Assembly: GCA_028343155.1 (NCBI GenBank)
Contig: JAOLXX010000006.1
Coordinates: 1 to 64,000, forward strand
Source: Polaribacter sp.
GTDB taxonomy: Bacteria > Bacteroidota > Bacteroidia > Flavobacteriales > Flavobacteriaceae
Direction of reading: 5' to 3'
DNA: 64,000 nucleotides
Part shown: one piece after another, positions 63,015-64,000 of the stretch
Position numbering within the stretch: position 1 is the first letter of the stretch
Layout: each line of letters begins with the position of its first letter
The notes under the pieces: generated by a model
Database searches by the model: none
What the model saw: the letters and a program-made list of their open reading frames with translations, nothing else
Told to the model about the DNA's origin: nothing
Made by a program: the position numbers and the translations under genes

Positions 63015-64000
63015 TTATCCCTTATAGAAAGGTAATTTTATAAGGGTTGCAGGAATCGTTTTTTTACGAATTTGGATATAAATTTTTGCACCTGTTTTTG
63101 CAATAATTGCTGGCACATAACCCATTCCAATTCCTTTTTGTAATGAAGGGCTCATGGTTCCAGAAGTTACATTTCCAATATTATTTCCATTTTCATCGAC
63201 AATCGAATAGCCCTGTCTTGGGATGCCTCTTTCGTCTAATTCAAAAGCAACTAATTTGCGTATTGGTTTCTGTTTTTTTTCTCTTTCGAGTGCTTCATGG
63301 TTTACAAAGTCTTTCGTGAATTTGGTAATCCAGCTTAAACCCGCTTCCAGAGGTGAAGTTGTGTCGTCGATATCATTACCATACAGGCAATATCCCATTT
63401 CTAAACGTAAGGTATCTCTAGCTGCTAGTCCAATTGGTTTAATTCCATATGCTGCTCCGGCTTCAAAAACGCTATCCCAGATTTGTTTTGCTTCTTCATT
63501 TTTACAGTAAATTTCAAATCCGCCAGCACCTGTATAGCCTGTCGAAGAAATCATGACATTTTCAATACCTGCAAAATCACCTATCTTAAAGGTATAAAAA
63601 GGGATGTCTGCTAAGTCTAATGAAGTTAAAGATTGCATTGCCTCTTGAGTTTTTGGACCTTGAATTGCTAACAAAGAGTAGGCTTCAGAAAGGTTTCTTA
63701 AATCGGCATTAAAGATTGAATTGTAGCTCTTAATCCAGTTCCAATCTTTTTCAATATTCGAGGCATTTACAACCAATAAATAGGTGTTTTCTTTAATTCT
63801 ATAGCAAATTAAATCATCTACAATTCCGTTTTTTTTATTAGGAAAACAACTGTATTGTGCGTCACCAATTGCCAAATTAGCGACGTCATTAGAGGTTACT
63901 TTTTGGAGTAATGCTAGGGCATTTTCTCCGCTGACTAAAAACTCCCCCATATGACTAACATCAAAGACTCCTATACTATCTCTTACGGTCAGATGCTCCG
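63015..64000 (-). CDS. gcvT: Aminomethyltransferase, glycine cleavage T protein (partial, N-terminus beyond right edge)
   Basis: The frame is open to base 64000, with about 328 residues visible. The edge codons read [24 protein letters not shown], so the true start is outside the window; an internal Met at 63950 is not the start. Other motifs are [48 protein letters not shown] and [17 protein letters not shown] protein passes the aminomethyl group's carbon to tetrahydrofolate. Confidence 0.96.
   Translation of the reverse strand, partial: EHLTVRDSIGVFDVSHMGEFLVSGENALALLQKVTSNDVANLAIGDAQYSCFPNKKNGIVDDLICYRIKENTYLLVVNASNIEKDWNWIKSYNSIFNADLRNLSEAYSLLAIQGPKTQEAMQSLTSLDLADIPFYTFKIGDFAGIENVMISSTGYTGAGGFEIYCKNEEAKQIWDSVFEAGAAYGIKPIGLAARDTLRLEMGYCLYGNDIDDTTSPLEAGLSWITKFTKDFVNHEALEREKKQKPIRKLVAFELDERGIPRQGYSIVDENGNNIGNVTSGTMSPSLQKGIGMGYVPAIIAKTGAKIYIQIRKKTIPATLIKLPFYKG

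Overview
The window comes from an AT-rich chromosome of a marine-type Flavobacteriaceae bacterium (Bacteroidota), most like Polaribacter or a close relative. The evidence is a type IX secretion sorting tail on a subtilase, the gliding lipoprotein GldI, CarboxypepD-Plug TonB-dependent receptors, a zeaxanthin-type carotenoid cluster, an N-acyl-ornithine arginine pathway, and repeated TAnnTTTG promoter elements just upstream of start codons. Genus assignment is inference. No rRNA, tRNA, prophage, insertion sequence or CRISPR array was seen.

Layout. 1-3361: the 3' part of the left-edge TonB receptor is cut off by the window; then arsC and prfB. 3879-8281: a MerR/B12-binding CarH-like regulator followed by crtI-crtB-crtZ-crtYcd, predicted to make zeaxanthin. 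8424-11229: the three-subunit proton-translocating transhydrogenase. 11482-23128: one long minus-strand proline plus arginine locus (GNAT, argG, argC, proC, argD, proA, proB, GNAT, argF', argB, argE, argH). 23129-25457: a structured intergenic region and three small genes of unknown function, two of them each followed by the same 24-bp repeat. 25458-32289: folD, a GT-C membrane protein, ffh, msrB, an M48 lipoprotein protease and an MFS transporter. 32337-35679: a ZnuD-like TonB receptor between two small secreted His-rich proteins. 35731-43029: purB and neighbours, mnmA, a T9SS subtilase, cspA, a YwbE-family gene with an abnormal end, and a lytic transglycosylase. 43073-53552: mtaB, an EEP-family protein, two rhomboids, mutL, ribH, a TPR protein, recF, a DciA-like DUF721 gene and ndk. 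53672-57234: an NrnA-like DHH phosphoesterase, gldI, two more peptidyl-prolyl isomerases and a PAP2 phosphatase. 57227-58613 is a decayed LTA-synthase-family gene. pheT and ychF follow, then a decayed SDR gene (about 62480-63005) and gcvT running off the right edge.

How genes work together. The carotenoid genes are co-directional and tightly packed, and the regulator in front keeps every residue needed for adenosylcobalamin photochemistry, so light control of pigment is the natural reading. In the arginine locus, argF' has Ala at position 90, the site that separates N-acetyl- from N-succinyl-ornithine carbamoyltransferases, which predicts succinylated intermediates; glutamate is drawn into proline by proB/A/C in the same locus. 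gldI and the sorted protease indicate an active gliding/T9SS envelope.

Most of the window is ordinary housekeeping. The best candidates for something undescribed are the hairpin-rich region 23205-23455 before the arginine locus, the gene-plus-repeat units at 23806-24516, the candidate operator over the crtI promoter, the small secreted protein that seems to start at an AUA codon (35679), and the ZnuD-like metal locus.
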